Assembly (NCBI GenBank): GCA_009760855.2
Contig: WPIO01000020.1
Span: 4,785,501-4,849,500, forward strand
Origin: Cristatella mucedo
Taxonomy: Eukaryota > Bryozoa > Phylactolaemata > Cristatellidae
DNA length: 64,000 bases
Direction of reading: 5' to 3'
The first letter of the stretch is position 1; the number at the start of each line of letters is the position of its first letter. This document shows positions 32,842 to 45,027 of this stretch, in pieces. The notes beneath the pieces are model-generated. The model saw nothing but the letters and a program-made list of their open reading frames with translations. It was not told the DNA's origin and did not search any database. A program made the translations under genes and the position numbers.

Positions 32842-35800
32842 CGAGGAGTCATCGGAGTCGATCACGGGAGGGGAGTCGTGTGAGAGCAGGGGCCGAGGGG
32901 AGCCGTGCGCTCTTCGGCTCCGTGCGTTAGTAATAAACTGTTGGTGTTTGGAATCGGCTGTCTCTCTGCTGTGCGACCAAACTACAAAGACGACTCGTGT
33001 GTACTGAATGGCAACGCACGTATTCAGCAGTTTCGATGCTGAAGCTCTTGGTCGCACCAGATGGTTGATTCTCTTTCAGATGAAGAATTTCGTAAACTCT
33101 CCTGGTCATTTTTTGGGGCGCTAAATTCTGCCAAAGCCACGAGAAACTAGTGGCAGGCCTAAGCATTGGAAAAAGGGCAGTACCCTGCGATTACAAACTT
33201 TTGACCTAAGCCACTGATTTTAAACTTTAGGTTTTTACTATTGGACTAAAGTTAAGAATATTTTATAAGAATGAAGTATAGGGTGAAAATAGGCGTCTGA
33301 TATACTCTATTATGTAACCGGATTTGTGAAATCTGATTTTGCCAAAACATCGAAGCGAAAAAGAAACCTTGTCAGTCTCACTTTGGGTTTGGTCGAAATA
33401 TCTGTGAGTCGTTGAGCTGAGCTTTATACTGCTAGGCTTTTAATTAGCTTACCTGAGCAACCGAGCAATAGCCACTTCAATATGCTTGCGGAATCTTGTG
33501 CTTCTCATGGCTGGGCTGGGTTGTTGATAACGCTCTTTTGGAGTTTGGGTGCATGTTTTTATACTGTTAGTCGTGGTATTGGCTTTAGGGGCACATGCCT
33601 GGGGCACGAGCTTCCCGAAGCGTACGCTGGAGAGGGTTAGGCGGAAAAACCTTTCATGGTATACGACTCGTAGCAATTTCTAGAGCTTCCGTCCCGCATT
33701 TGGACAAGTGAAATTCAAAGACCGTGTCTGTTGGTGGCGGCAGCGTAAGTGTAATGGAAACAGCACTCTACTACGGAATTCAGAGGGTACCATAAGAACC
33801 TTGTTATCACCGTCGCTACGTTTCTTTAACATCGCTTTGATCCAATGGAAACAGGCAGCCGCTAATGCGAAAAATTGACCCGCTAAAACAATTTGAGCCG
33901 TTCTTTCAAATAAACAATTTATCAAAATTAGCTTATATTAGTGAAGCTTCTCTAAAAAATAGTCTTTTGAGGCACTTAAAACATCATGCAAATGACGCGA
34001 CCAAATTTGTTATAGCAGCATACCCATGATCACAACACAAACCACACTAAATGCAATTGACTTGAAACTACGAAAAATGCGGTAGTACAATGAATCGCTG
34101 AAGGTATTCTCAAAAATTCTTCTGGCGTCTCATTCTTAACCTTAATTTAAGGTTTTTTAAATCAATGTTAATGCGGTTTTTTATTATTGGTATTGAATGG
34201 CTTGGTCAGCAGTCTAAAGCCAGTTGCAGAGCATTTCGGTTACTAGCAGAATTCTGGCATTAGTCTTGATTTATATGCCTGCAATACATCCACAGACACA
34301 CTTTAGATGAGCTACTTCAAGCCCATTCGGGGATACCATTTTGAGGGAATATGCTAATTAACAAGTAAACGCTATAGACGAATAAAGAGTGACCCGTCAA
34401 ATAGAATCTAATGACATCAAGGAAAAGACGAGTTCCGTAATGCTTACGTGGTTTATGAAGTTTGTCATTTAAGAAACTTTAGATGAAAGGAAGAGCATGC
34501 AACTAAGATCCTGTACTAACAGCTAGTGTTCATAAATTAATAAGCTTTTCACAAAAATATATAACATCTGCATAGCGCCGCATAGAACTAAATATCCACC
34601 AAGGTAATCTTTACACGTTTCATTGAACGTTTGTCAAAATGGCTGATGATAACATACACATCTTCAGCAAGCATGTGTACAAACAGGACGATTAACACTA
34701 ACCAATAAAAGGCTGTCAGGAACACATGTGGTTTGGGCTTTTTTAATTTCTTCAAGTCAAGGTATGTCGTAACTTGTCGAGAGTGAGTTCCAGGCTTATG
34801 GAGCATATACAATCAAGATTTTGTATCTGTAATGACTTGAAGTTGTTTGAGAGAAATTTAAGTCACTGAAACTTGGTTTAACCTCATTGAATTTCAGAAG
34901 GTTATTGGCCATTGTTTGTGAACGTTGGCTACACCTGCAGCAAGTGAGTTGAAAGAGCTTGACGTTGTAGAAGGCAGGAGGATCATAGCAAAGATACACC
35001 TACGTGTCCTCTGCATAGAAGTGAAGGCCTAAATTTGTCTTTATGGCACTTGTGAATTTGTGGCTATATTAGCAGAGTGCATGTGCGGCGACATGATTTC
35101 ACGTTTATTTTCAGTAATTTTTAATTGTCCACAAATGTAGGTCAGATTCTGTTATTGCTTCAAAATTGAAATTTGACCGTATTTTAGACATTCTTCTACT
35201 GTCCGATCCACTAGGTAAAATGCCACCGGCAAATACATCCATAATGACCAACTCCAATCGAATCAAATTAAAAGATTTGAATAAGTTGCTGTAATATATG
35301 AATAGCTTGAGTCAGATCTAGTGCATCGGACTATTGTGTTTTGATTTCTCTGATAGTGGAAAAATAATATATTTCGTCGATTTGAAAAAGCACAGGCATA
35401 TAAGCTTCCCTATAAGTATTTATGGTAACAAAATGTTCGTCAAATCACGAGTATTTGCATGCTAGGCTCAGCAATTATACGTAACAAGACCAATGCCTGT
35501 AGGCTATTAGAGCACAGGCTTTCAAACACTAAGCATAGTCAGTGGTAGAGGCTCCAGGACTGTTGAGCTGCGTTGCGATTAACTTGGGCAACATCAACAC
35601 AAGCATTGCTGACACTCTCATTAGTCCTAGCTGGTCGTAGACATAGACACTCTAGTAGACACTTTACGTAATAAATGAAACTAATTGTTCTTGAACTACT
35701 AATGCGCACGTAAGTATTCTTGTCAACGCAATCCCAGTTTTCCAGCATTTAAACTGCCTTTATCTTCAACTCCGCTCGCCATCTAAATCAGCGCAGGACA

Positions 35801-37962
35801 GTCGTAGACCTACATAGTGAAAGGAATGGTTTCTTGAAAATAGACAGTAATATCTTTTAGCCAGAAAGAACTTGAATGGCCTCAGTCTGCCAAAATCTTG
35901 GGATTTTATGTTGCAGTTGTCAGCTATGGTAAACCTCACATGGGGGTTTTACAATGCAACAATATATTATTTTTTCCAGCGGAAGCGCTTGAAATGCATG
36001 TGGCGGCTCACGAAAAGCTTTACACCGACATTGTGAATGTTGCCTCGGAGTAACCAATGCCAGGCATAGGGGCAGTGTGAAAGAAAGGTGGTCAGCACTC
36101 CGTCAGTCATGCAGAGACCTGGCACTCCTCATCAATGACATAATTGCTCGCGCTTGTGAAGAATCTGATTTGTCCGTCGTACGCACCCACCGCAGGGGCT
36201 ACGCTGGCATCGTTGAGCGCATACAGTATTACCATTCACAGAGAGATGATTTACATTCTGGACGCAATGCCTGCTAATACACCTGGAAATAGCGGCATTG
36301 AGACTACCCTCTTTGGGTCTGGAATATTAGGGTATTGAAACCAAAGCAGAATTGTTTGGATGTTCCTTGGTACGAGGGCCGGAATTTACATCACCGATTT
36401 GGGCTCTGTGGTGCAACTTTCCTGCCGTCTTAGCAAAACTGGTATCACATGTCAAGATGCAAAGTTGCAGGTAAAAATTACAGTAATAAATATGTCTGAT
36501 GAAGATGAGTCACTTCTTAAATGCCTCGGAAGTGGACATATGTTTGGCGTAGTGCTGGCAACATGAATTGTTTGTAGCTGTCAGTTGGCACACAAAGGGC
36601 GGATGCTTTATCATTACTTTCGACTACGTATGATGCGCGGTGTAGAAGAAGCAACTCTACGGCGGAGCGAGGGGCTTCCGCCTTTCTTCGGACGAGGCAT
36701 CTGTATACATATCTAATATGGTGTCGAAGTTGGTCGCGGAGATCAGTCTAGCACGCGGTAAGAATGCAGAAGTGCTCTTTTATTCTCCACCAGAACTATT
36801 CGACCTACATCCGCATAAGGTATCATTGCTGCATGGAAAGAATCAATATGCACCAGCTGTACCACTCTTTGGCCTGGCTTGTAACTGCGACGCCTCGCTG
36901 CTTCTAAGATCAGAAAAAGCATGCACCAATTCCTCAAAATAAAGTGAGTGTCTTTTGAAACTAAGAAAGTCTGAAGTAATAGTGAGCAAGTTTTACAGTT
37001 TACAATTTTTACACAGTCCTACTGCGGTCGGCAATCAGTGTTGGTGCTCTTAAGCGCTGACTCGAGTGACGACCACTCGAGTGCAGAAATAAAGCGTTTT
37101 GGAAAGTGGACTGCTGGTAATCTCAAACTGTTTGCGCCTTCAAAAGAGTCCAGAAGTACTTCCAGTTGATATTTGCTTTTGTCGGTTGCAGAAAACACTC
37201 AATACCCAGAGTAAAAATCTTGCTTAAATACTGAATGTCCGGAGTGGAAAACCTCAAACAGGAGACGTACAGTGTGCATGCCAAGTAGGTTACTTGATTC
37301 GTGCAGATCATCTAGCCTATCAATACGACGCATTGACTTTTATTGTTGCTGTTGAGTCTGGTACAAAAACTAGCATCTTATACTCTGTTCAGCCGGAAAT
37401 GCGTCAACAGTGCCTCTATCTGTCAAGACATTGGCCTCTGTTATGATAGCGATTACGCACCTTGCTTTTCCTCGTCGGCGACAGGCAAAATTGCAATCAA
37501 GAAAAAAATATGTATGTTCTCTGACCTTTTGTGAGTTTTATTTTGAGCTATGCAAAATTGCCCCGTTTGAGAGTTTCGCCGAGTTAAGAAACTTTTGACT
37601 ACTACGTCTGAGGCCAATTTGTTATGGGTAGGAAAGTAATAGAGCCATATTTGTAAGCTGATCTATTGTCTGAGATCAGTACAATGGTTGCTCGGAATAG
37701 GCATTGATGGGTGTACGTTACAGGATCAGAAGCATTTTAAAAGGCTTTTTTATTGACGCTGAATCTTAATAATTAAATTAAGCTATTAATAAATTACATG
37801 GGTATATGGGATTAGGATTCAAGAACTACACAGAATTAAAATAAAAGTGGTAAAGTGTGTCGGAAGAAATGGTATCTGCGCGTAAAGCATAAATTTGATT
37901 ACCATAATAATCGGCCGCGAACAATAAAAAGTTTGTCATTTCGTCACACAGTTTAATAATAA
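32842..37962. other. No recognised gene; scattered coding-like frames
   Basis: Mostly AT-rich with no repeat family I can name. Around 35.98-36.95 kb several short frames have coding-like composition and good splice-like borders (see findings), but none matches a known family well enough to annotate. Confidence 0.4.
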
Positions 37963-38806
37963 TATTATTAACGTACTTGATAAAGTGCCCTCAGCGAACT
38001 TAATCTCTTTCTAGGCGCTTTACATTTGCTGCAAAGGGAAATGCAATTGAATGGTAAGTAAAATCATGCTTGAAAAACAAACAAAATGAATAACATGGTT
38101 AGGGGTGACATGCACAGGGTCAGCATGCGAATGTGGTTAGTGGCAGCATGCACAGTGTCAGCACGCATAAGCACGTGAAGGACGAATCGCAGGGACCCAC
38201 TAAATGCTGTCCTAAATAGGTGTGTTTTTAAGTTCTTTTTAATTGTGGTCAGGTCAGGGGATGTTCTGACACAGGTCGGGAGGGAGTTCCAGACTTTGGG
38301 AGGATACGAACTAAATGCACGATCTCCAAAGGATTTAAGGTTTTTACGAGGTTTTTCTAGACTGTTGGATTCCGAAAAGCAGGTGGTACGATACTTGGCC
38401 TGATGGGGGAGTATGTCGGAGAGATAAGCTGGAGCCATAGAATGAAGGGACCTAAAAGTGAGCGACAAAACCTTGAAGTCAATCCATTGCTTGACTGGTA
38501 GCCAGTGCAGGTCGGCGAGAAGTGGATTAATGTAGCAACTGCGACGCTCACGACAGACAAGCCTAGCTGCAGAGTTTTGCACAAGCTGCAATCGCCTGAT
38601 CGCACATGCTGGTAGGCCAGTAAGCAGTGAGTTGCAGAAGTCGAGACGAGATGTCACGAATGCATGGACCAACTTAGACGTGGTATCCTTATCGAAACAA
38701 GCCCGAATTGTAGCAATGTTATGAAGCTGAAAATAGGCAGATTTGAGTGTGGAGCTGATATGGTCGTCTAATGAGAGGTCGCTTTGGAATATGACACCTA
38801 GATTTT
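37963..38806 (-). mobile_element. LINE-A 3' fragment, minus strand
   Basis: Begins with the TAA-rich tail complement and the hairpin (AAGTGCCCTCAGCGAAC ... TAGGCGCTTT). It then carries a long open minus-strand frame (38064-38672, about 200 codons) of the LINE-A C-terminus, including VHAFVTSRLDFCNSLLTGLP, LHWLPVKQ and WNSLPTC. The frame lacks the YADD motif because the copy is 5'-truncated near 38806. Confidence 0.9.
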
Positions 38807-39100
38807 AGTTTATAGAAAATGTATCAACGGGCTCTAGATGCCAGCTTAAGATGCGCATGTTCTGCAGTGGCTTCATTGATGTACTTAGTTTACTTAGAAG
38901 CTGTAAAATCACTTTGAGTATATGTACTTCGGCAATAGTTAGTTTTTCATCATTTCACAAACGGCAATAGGCTTACTGTGGTCACCCTTTCGCTGATTTC
39001 CATTTTGTATCGCATTCGAAAGTGTTAATGCTTCTTCTGGTAAATCTCTTTTGCTAAGCTTGCGTCTAGGCCAATCAACATGGGCACTAGTTACTTATTT

Positions 39101-39187
39101 TTAATAATAACAATAATAATACATTTAATATAGCCCCCTCAGAGAAATCAATCTCTTTCTAGACTCTTTAAATTTGCTGTAAAGTAT
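39101..39187 (-). mobile_element. LINE-A 3' tip, minus strand
   Basis: TAATAACAATAATAATACATTTAATATAGCCCCCTCAGAGAAATCAATCTCTTTCTAG and ATTTGCTGTAAAG. Only the last about 85 bases of the element. Confidence 0.75.
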
Positions 39188-39381
39188 ATCAGCCAGACTT
39201 TTGAAAGCTAGCAAAAATTTTTACGTGTGTCTATCCCGCTATAACTCTCAAAAGCTGGGAATGCAAAGCAGGTTTTGTATCACAATTCGGGGATATCTGT
39301 ATGGCACTTGGAGTATGTTCTAATTTTGGAACACATACCTTATCCAGCAGCCTTTAAGCTTTCCGGCAAAGATTATTGAAA

Positions 39382-40766
39382 CGTTTTGCTTGATCTTTCG
39401 GCAGCTTTTGATACCATCGATCACAAAGTTCTTCTAGAGCGCCTCTCATCTCGCCTGGGCATCACTGGCACTGCTCTGCAGTGGTTCACGTCCTATCTCA
39501 GTGGGAGACTCCAGAGTATTGACGTGAATGGACAAAGATCATCTGAAGTACCTCTGAAATATGGAGTACCTCAGAGCTCAGTGCTAGGTCCGGTTCTTTT
39601 CACGGTTTATACTCTGCCTCTTGCTGATGTGATTGCCAAGCACAATCTAGGCTTTCACTTCTATGCGGATGACACTCAGTTGTACCTTTGCTTTGATCCC
39701 TCCCAGCCTTCGAGCACCTCAAATTCTCTAAACTCACTAGCTGCATGCATTGATGACATCCGCACATGGATGGCAACAAATTTTCTAAAACTTAACGATG
39801 ATAAAACTAACTTACTAGTTATGGGCAAACCCAGTGTGATCCAGAGATTGGAAAGGCTGACTCTCAAAATTGGCTCTGCCAGCATATCTCCTGTCGAATC
39901 AGCTTGGAATCTAGGTGTCATATTCCAAAGCGACCTCTCGTTAGACGACCGTATCAGCTCCACAGTAAAATCCGCCTATTTTCAGCTTCATAGCATTGCT
40001 ACAATTCGGGCTTGTTTAGATAAGGATACCACGTCCAAGTTAGTTCATGCATTCGTGACATCTCGTCTCGACTTCTGCAACTCAGTGCTTACTGGCCTAC
40101 CAGCATGTGCGATCAGGCGATTGCAGCTTGTGCAAAACTCTGCAGCTAGGCTTGTCTGTCGTGAGCGTCGCAGTTGCCACATTACTCCACTTCTCGCCGA
40201 CCTGCACTGGCTACCAGTCAAGCAACGGATTGACTTCAAGGTTTTGTCGCTCACTTTTAGGTCCCTTCATTCTATGGCTCCAGCCTATCTGTCAGATATA
40301 CTACCCCATCAGGCCAAGCATCGTACCACCCGCTTTTCGGAATCCAACAGTCTAGAAATACCTCATACAAACCTTAAATCCTTTGGAGACCGTGCATTTA
40401 GTTCATATGCTCCCAAAGCCTGGAACTCCCTCCCGACCTGCGTCAAAACATCCCCTGACCTGACCACATTTAAAAGGAACCTAAAAACACACCTATTTAG
40501 GAGAGCATTTACTGGGTCCCTGTGATTCGTCTTTGACGTGGTTATGCGTGCTGACACTGTGCATGCTGCCACTAACCACATTCGCATGCTGACCCTGTGC
40601 ATGTCACCCCTAACCATACATATTATTCATCTCGCTTGTTTTTCAAGCATGATTTTACTTACCATTCAATTGCATTTCCCTTTGCAGCAAATGTAAAGCG
40701 CCCAGAGAGAGATTGAGTTCTCTGAGGGCGCTTTATCAAGTGAATTATTATTATTATTATTATTAA
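39382..40766 (+). mobile_element. LINE-A copy, best preserved (L2/CR1-like)
   Basis: Non-LTR retrotransposon copy truncated just before reverse transcriptase motif A (VLLDLSAAFDTIDHK) and otherwise complete to the 3' end. After the stop at 40523-40525 come about 160 bases of untranslated sequence. The tail hairpin lies at about 40693-40736 (AAAGCGCCCAGAGAG with CTCTGAGGGCGCTTTA), followed by TCAAGTGA and seven ATT-type units. The tail matches the hairpin-plus-AT-repeat style known from L2-clade elements. No clear target-site duplication is seen. Confidence 0.93.
39386..40525 (+). CDS. LINE-A reverse transcriptase, C-terminal part, open
   Basis: The longest open frame in the window, 379 codons, from within the reverse transcriptase domain to the natural stop. 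Motif A: SAAFDTIDH. Motif B: GVPQSSVLGP, where nearly all relatives have GVPQGSVLGP, so a Gly to Ser change is present. Motif C: FHFYADDTQLYL with both catalytic Asp. Motif D region: NFLKLNDDKTNLLVMG. The C-terminal part has VHAFVTSRLDFCNS, LLADLHWLPVKQR, AWNSLPTC and LKTHLFRRAF, as usual for L2/CR1 elements. The endonuclease and the first part of the reverse transcriptase are missing by 5' truncation, so the copy cannot move by itself. The frame opens at a TTG; no ATG start is expected in a truncated copy. The lack of stops suggests a recent insertion. Confidence 0.92.
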   Translation: MLDLSAAFDTIDHKVLLERLSSRLGITGTALQWFTSYLSGRLQSIDVNGQRSSEVPLKYGVPQSSVLGPVLFTVYTLPLADVIAKHNLGFHFYADDTQLYLCFDPSQPSSTSNSLNSLAACIDDIRTWMATNFLKLNDDKTNLLVMGKPSVIQRLERLTLKIGSASISPVESAWNLGVIFQSDLSLDDRISSTVKSAYFQLHSIATIRACLDKDTTSKLVHAFVTSRLDFCNSVLTGLPACAIRRLQLVQNSAARLVCRERRSCHITPLLADLHWLPVKQRIDFKVLSLTFRSLHSMAPAYLSDILPHQAKHRTTRFSESNSLEIPHTNLKSFGDRAFSSYAPKAWNSLPTCVKTSPDLTTFKRNLKTHLFRRAFTGSL

Positions 40767-42635
40767 ACTTACGTATTCATTAAGAAAGAATAGTCATGTA
40801 TGTTAGTTTAAAAGAGAATAGTATCGGCATCTGATGGCTTCGTGCAGCAGAGCAGTGGCTTTTGGACAGCATTAGAAAGATTTAAGCGCTAATCTGTGAG
40901 AAAAAAATGAGCTGCCTAGTTCAGAACTGGCCCAGTAAAAAAATGTGCTGTCACCCTATTTTAACTTCAAGTAAATGAAAGCTACCTTATTATTTTATAT
41001 CAGAAAAACTATTGGCGAGAAAGTACTAGCATATATAGCCAAGCAATTCAGATACAGTCGTCGCTCGCCACTTTGCGCTTCGACTTTCGCGGCTTCACTC
41101 TATTACGGTGTGTTCAAATACACGCATATTCAAATACCCTACAGATGTTACACTAAAGGGCATATTCATTAAAGTTTGATCGAGATAGTGAAAATGATAC
41201 AGCGCGCTCTTGGTCATGTGAGTCAATTATGCACCCCTGCATTACAATGAAAAGTAAAAATAGTATACATACGGTCTGAAGGTCTATGTATTCGAGCCCC
41301 CACCTCCGGCATACCCTTCAACGCCAGGCGCAGCCGCTTGACCACTCCTTGTGTGTGGGCAAAAGCTTTTTTCCAAAAGATATGGTTGGTGAAACCAAGC
41401 CAATTCGATCGTGCTGTTTACTGTTTTACTGTCCTAGTGTAAGATCTTGGAGTGTGCATGTCACTAAATGTCCGATAATAATAACGTGATCTTTTTAACG
41501 TCTAATATATTTTATTTTCTCTCTTTCTGACTTATATATTGGTAAATACAAGTGTAAATGTGACTATTAGGGTGTTATTTCATATACAGAGGGCTCAAAT
41601 TGTGCTACAAACCGTATTTAGAGGGTCGTGAACAGGTTTTCAATGTTCCAACTACGAAAATATTTTATTTATAAATATAATCCTACTTCGCGGAATTTAC
41701 TTATCGCGTTAGAGTGTGGAACTGATTAACAGTGATAGTTGATATTCGATTGTACTTATAGTGGCATAAAAAAGTAAGCCAAGTTCTGCCTTCTGGAGGT
41801 GCTCAGAAATGTAACGATCTTCTCACGAATTAATGCGGATTCTCTGCGTAATCTTGTTAGCCAAATTCACGTGCGAAGAGCGAGTCTTGAATTTTAGAAT
41901 CGCCACAGAGGTCTAATTTAGCACTGCATATTCAGGGCTGCACCGTCTTCTGAGATTCTGCCAATGGTTAGTGACCTGGAGATTGAGAGGTTATAGGAAG
42001 GTCTATAAGCCACACTATTCAGAAATTTACAACTAAGAATAATAGTCTAGCTCGCTGAGTGGCAGTAAAGAGATTAAAACGTCACTCGGCAGTCTTAGAG
42101 GTCACATATGATATGAGCTGTGAACAAAGACCTTGCTAAGATCAATAGAAGAGACTATTAAGCCTCAGTGCTACCATTGGTGCACTGAGGCGAGTCCTGT
42201 GACGAGTTTGTTGTTTTCTATTTTTTAAAGGAAGCTGTATGACCTTTAGAGATTGTGCTAGTAGCTTATCCTCCGTAAGCTATTAATTACTCGTCGAGCG
42301 TGCCAACCACTAATAATAAACGGATTTGAATAATAATCAATGTAATTAGCATTTGAAGCTATTCTGTGAATGAGAGCATAGTAGCCAAACTTTGTGTATC
42401 GTCCCAAGTAATATATGCAAGCCAGACCTAAATTCCGAAATCCATTTTCATAATTGAATACTTTAACGTTCGTAGGCGTTTTTCCCCAAAGGTTTCGTAA
42501 TCATTAAATTGTTCGAAGTTAAGAACCAATTATAATCACAACCATTTTGGAGTTCAAGATCAGAGTCAAAGCACACAGGTCGTAACAGCACGGAATTCAA
42601 TTCCGTCTTTCTCGCTCACCACCAATGACTTACAG
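40767..42635. other. No recognised gene
   Basis: AT-rich, no repeat family recognised and no frame of interest. Confidence 0.45.
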
Positions 42636-42961
42636 CTTTGACGTTCAACTCGGTTTCCGAACGCCTCAGAAATTGTTTGAAATCGGCTTACGTGAAAAGA
42701 ATAAGCAATCTAGAATCGTGCATGATCAATAAGGGTTTATACGTTCCGTCCTTGTCTACGCAAACTGATAACCTCAGAAATCCGATAGACGGAGCATGGG
42801 CCGACAGACATGAGGCAGATACTACTTTAATAGAAAAAATTGCTGCTGTAGATACATTGCTAAATTACCTTGATAATATATATGGTAGAAGGAATGGAGC
42901 AACTGCCGGGATTAAAACGTCATCACCATCAATCATCTATCAGCCGAAACAGTCAGAATAA
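42636..42961 (+). CDS. Unrecognised open segment, possible terminal exon
   Basis: An open segment of about 107 codons in an AT-rich neighbourhood, directly preceded by GACTTACAG, which could be a splice acceptor, and closed by TAA. It reads FNSVSERLRNCLKSAYVKR early and EKIAAVDTLLNYLDNIYGRR later, with a balanced, helix-forming composition unlike the low-complexity chance frames elsewhere. The frame has no ATG near its 5' end, so if real it is an exon, not a complete gene. I do not recognise the family and no partner exon was found. A piece of an unknown transposon is an equal possibility. Confidence 0.25.
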
Positions 42962-43195
42962 CTGTATTCACTGCAGCAGCGCTGCATAATTAGCTGGGAC
43001 TACCAGCTTAGCTGGGACTACCAGGCCGGTAAACCTAGTAACAGGCCGCACTAAGTTAGCTAGCGAGTGAGCTGCCTAATGCGAAGCACGTTAGCAGTCG
43101 TCTTGGTTTGCAATCGGTAGAGACTTCCTAGTTTTTAATCAACCTGTAGCGATTGTCTGCTCGTGGAGTGTAGAATAATGCGGAGAATATCAAGT

Positions 43196-43345
43196 TAATT
43201 CATTTGCAAGGAACCGGAGAGAACCCAATATCGATTCAGGCGCTTTACAAATGCAACGGGACTTGAGCCCAAGACCTCGGTCATTAAATACATTCATCTT
43301 GACCTTGGGTTGAGGCGACCGAACCAGCGTGGCAGAAGCTGGCGT
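43196..43345 (-). mobile_element. SINE-A copy, minus strand
   Basis: TTCAGGCGCTTTACAAATGCAACGGGACTTGAGCCCAAGACCTCGG is the complement of tail plus box B; the head complement ends at ACCGAACCAGCG. An AAATACATTCATCTTGACC stretch sits inside, similar to the insertion in the 22.0 kb copy. Confidence 0.75.
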
Positions 43346-43494
43346 GCTTGAGAGATTCCGCCTCCTCAGCCCTGACCTCGGAAAGCGATGATTCAGCCTT
43401 TCCTTCTCACCAGTCGTCTCATCTGAACCTGCGACGTCGGCTGAATTTTGCGGCGGTTCCGGCTTGAGTTACAGCCCAACTTGCATAGCTGAAA

Positions 43495-43620
43495 AGGTGC
43501 ACTAACGGCTGTCACTACCACCTGCAGTGGCCCATAAAGGATCACCCAGGACAGGACTCGAACCCCCCACAGCCAGGGTCGTGACGAGCGAGCACCTCAC
43601 CTCCTGGGCTAAGATGCGCG
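43495..43620 (-). mobile_element. SINE-B copy, minus strand
   Basis: On the minus strand it reads GGAGGTGAGGTGCTCGCTCG, then GGGTTCGAGTCCTGTCCTGG (box B), then GATCCTTTATGGGCCACTGCAGGTGGTAGTGACAGCCGTTAG. These match the copies at 45.0 and 48.5 kb. Confidence 0.8.
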
Positions 43621-43927
43621 GGCGATGGCGTGTACGAGCATCCGTCACTCGGGCCGCTCGGTCTAGCTGAAAGCGTACCGAGGCGGACACGGTGAGCTGG
43701 TCCAGGAAGCTGAGCATTCCGCCGGCTTGTTTGCGCTTACATTGGTGGGCTACATATTACTACGATGGCACGGCAATGAGAAGTGTCGAAAAATGTGAAA
43801 AATCAAGACATAATTTGGTATTTTGCACTTGTAGCTGCAACTAGAAGTCTCGTGATTGGAGTTAACTTTGAAATTGTACAACTTCACAAGACTATTAACT
43901 TCAATAGGTAGCTCAATTTTTAGCCAC

Positions 43928-43995
43928 TGGAGGTGTAAAGTGCCAAGAAAAAGAATAAGGGCGCTGAACAAATTTATCATTATTATTATTACTGC
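43928..43995 (+). mobile_element. LINE-A/SINE-A tail remnant
   Basis: GGTGTAAAGTGCCAAGAAAAAGAATAAGGGCGCTGAACAAATTTATCATTATTATTATTAC keeps the hairpin arms GTGCC/GGGCGC and the ATT run. Confidence 0.55.
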
Positions 43996-44278
43996 AGCTT
44001 GCGCTCTCCCTTGGCAGTCGGCGGAACTGACTACTGGCACTTCCGTCGCTTTCGCTTGAACCAGCTAAGTTTGCGGTAAGGTAGGCTTACCAAGTGAGCC
44101 CTTACGACCGGAAGCCGTGCTCTGCAACTGCCTTAAGAAGAGATAGACGAGCGGAAATAGGCTATCAATACGGGGAGTTTCTCACCAACTAGGTCAGGTC
44201 CTCACTAACGCCTTCCGAAGCAAAGTTAAAGTTTACCGCGATTATTCACGGGTTAAAGCGAATGATCAGCACCGCACA

Positions 44279-44867
44279 CTGCCACATTACTCCACTTCTC
44301 GCCGACCTGCACTGGTTACCAGTCAAGCAACGGATTGACTTCAAGGTTTTGTCGCTCACTTTTAGGTCTCTTCATTCTATGGCTCCAGCCTATCTTTCAG
44401 ATACACTACCCCATCAGGCAAAGCATCGTACCACTCGCTTTTCGGAATCCAACAGTCTAGAAATACCTCGTACAAACCTTAAATCCTTTGGAGACCGTGC
44501 ATTTAGCTCGTATGCTCCCACAGCCTGGAACTCCCTCCCGACCTGCATCAGAACATCCCCTGACCTGACCACATTTAAAAGAAACTTAAAAACATACCTA
44601 TTTAGGACAGCATTTAGTGGGTCCTTGTGATTCGTCCTCGATGTGCTTATGCGTGCTGACACTGTTCATGCTGCCACTAACCACATTTGCATGCTGACCC
44701 AGTGCATGTAACCCCTAACCATGTTATTCATTTTGTTTGTTTTTCAAGCATGATTTTACTTACTATTCTATTGCGTATCACTTTGCAGCAAATGTAAAGC
44801 GCCTAGAAAGAGATTAAGTTCTCTGAGGGCGCTTTATCAAGTGCAATATTATTATTATTATTATTAC
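44279..44867 (+). mobile_element. LINE-A 3' copy, plus strand
   Basis: Truncated at the base equivalent of position 40177 in the long copy. It is then open to the natural stop at 44628-44630 (LLADLHWLPVKQR, TAWNSLPTC, LKTYLFRTAF), followed by the untranslated region, the hairpin GCGCCTAGAAAGAGATT...TCTCTGAGGGCGC and an ATT run. It is very similar to the 39.4 kb copy, so also recent. Confidence 0.93.
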
Positions 44868-45027
44868 CTAACGCTGATAACGAAAACGAAGAAAGTTCTT
44901 ACAGTACCACAAAATTAAATAAGATTTAAAAGGCTTTTTTGCATGATTAGCCAAGATCGAGATGAAGCGGACTATCAACTGCATGGAAAAGGAACTAGAT
45001 AACCCTGCGAGAAGGCGATAAGTCGTG

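Noticed and set aside
39361-40766. Target-site duplication around the long LINE-A copy
   Set aside because: Only ATT-rich similarity is present at both edges, which the tail itself explains.
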